From Enterobacter mori (GTDB taxonomy: Bacteria; Pseudomonadota; Gammaproteobacteria; Enterobacterales; Enterobacteriaceae), in NCBI RefSeq assembly GCF_025244905.1, contig NZ_CP104285.1, forward strand, positions 2,294,001 to 2,358,000: a DNA stretch of 64,000 bases. The letters are read 5' to 3'. Positions 63,672 to 64,000 of this stretch are shown here, in pieces. The stretch's first letter is position 1. Each line of letters starts with the position of its first letter. The notes beneath the pieces were generated by a model that was not told the origin of the DNA, did not search any database, and worked only from the letters and a program-made list of their open reading frames with translations. The translations under genes were made by a program, and so were the position numbers.

Positions 63672-63700
63672 GCGGGCAGGAACACGCCGTTACTGCCCGC
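63672..63700. terminator. Bidirectional terminator between digH and dsbG
   Basis: GCGGGCAG (63672-63679) pairs with CTGCCCGC (63693-63700), starting ten bases after the digH stop and five before the dsbG stop. T residues are few on both sides, so termination may be moderate. Confidence 0.65.
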
Positions 63701-63705
63701 TCCTA

Positions 63706-64000
63706 TCAGGGTTTTGGCCCGAACATCTCTACCAGCTGTTTCTCGTTCGGCAGTCCCATCACCTGCTGAAGTTCGTTTTCTTCATTCAGATAATAAATCG
63801 CCGGAGTGGCATTCCCCCCGAGGCTGTCCATTAATGCCTGGTGCTTCTGCAGGATCTCGACGGTTTCACGCGTCGCCGCAGCGTCTGGTTTAGGCAATTT
63901 TTTCCCACCGGAAAGCTCGTACTCTTTCCAGGCCGAGACCGGGTCTTTCGCATTCAGAATAGCTGAGGCGTTACGCCCGCTGTTGGGGTTGAGAAACGCA
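63706..64000 (-). CDS. dsbG: Disulphide isomerase/chaperone DsbG, C-terminal part (partial)
   Basis: About 98 codons of the C-terminal end are present and the gene runs out of the window. The peptide contains NASAILNAKDPVSAWKEYE, then HQALMDSLGGNATPAIYYLNEENELQQVMGLPNEKQLVEMFGPK, matching DsbG where TPAIYY carries the cis-proline of the thioredoxin fold. The CxxC active site lies outside the window. DsbG is a periplasmic thiol isomerase/sulfenic acid reductase kept reduced by DsbD. The call is firm from the end sequence. Confidence 0.88.
   Translation of the reverse strand, partial: AFLNPNSGRNASAILNAKDPVSAWKEYELSGGKKLPKPDAAATRETVEILQKHQALMDSLGGNATPAIYYLNEENELQQVMGLPNEKQLVEMFGPKP

Overview
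The window looks like the chromosome of an enterobacterium close to Enterobacter, Lelliottia or Leclercia. Many proteins closely resemble Escherichia coli or plasmid pMG101 relatives (UxaB, YneE, Tam, DigH, DsbG, the SilABFCRS proteins). The uxaB, yneE, tam and digH (yddW) genes are grouped as in a core enterobacterial segment. Between these core genes lie several accessory blocks. No transposase, integrase, tRNA, rRNA or CRISPR array was recognised.

Region by region. 0-7 kb: the end of one diguanylate cyclase and a complete GAF-GGDEF cyclase, uxaB (galacturonate pathway), a bestrophin-type channel, a membrane protein and four GNAT acetyltransferases. 6.8-11.2 kb: a co-directional block of an exported alpha/beta hydrolase, an OmpR-type response regulator, its kinase and a CcdA-thioredoxin fusion, with similar TGTATC elements before the first and last genes. 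11.2-15.3 kb: tam, a NudK-like Nudix hydrolase, a DeoR regulator with a cytoplasmic GH28 pectin hydrolase, and a DUF4406 protein. 15.4-21.4 kb: small redox and detoxification genes (VOC protein, truncated OsmC, SDR, LysR, AhpD-like, cupin, truncated amine oxidase, FAD monooxygenase). 22.1-28.0 kb: a complete, diverged fhuACDB-type ferric hydroxamate uptake operon with a Fur-like box. 28.0-31.4 kb: a NimR-type AraC regulator and two MFS exporters, one Fsr-like. 31.4-33.8 kb: an A+T-rich segment with a divergent pair of atypical Fur-superfamily proteins, then a deletion scar joining a bglF-like PTS gene to an araC-type regulator, with an intact antiterminator RNA element left behind. 34.3-44.2 kb: a HipA-family kinase (HipH/YjjJ type) and a chromosomal-style silver/copper efflux system, silCFBA divergent from silRS, with a perfect SilR/CusR box. 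44.2-50.1 kb: a LysR/MFS pair, then DUF969-DUF979-DUF2891 divergent from a winged-helix regulator across a long nested palindrome. 50.1-56.5 kb: treZ-treY-treX, making trehalose from glycogen-type glucans. 56.6-62 kb: a streptothricin-acetyltransferase-like GNAT, a broken HAD phosphatase remnant, a secreted metallo-beta-lactamase-fold hydrolase with a LysR gene, and a UbiD-family decarboxylase divergent from another LysR gene. 62-64 kb: a VF530-family protein, digH and the 3' part of dsbG.

The common theme is environmental adaptation: plant polysaccharide and phenolic use, iron scavenging, metal and drug efflux, redox handling and osmoprotection. The least explained material is the Fur-like pair with its shared inverted repeat, the PTS/AraC scar with its orphan RAT element, the TGTATC-flanked two-component block, and the nested palindrome controlling the DUF969/DUF979 genes. 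Assignments come from reading the sequence and recalling family members; no searches were run.
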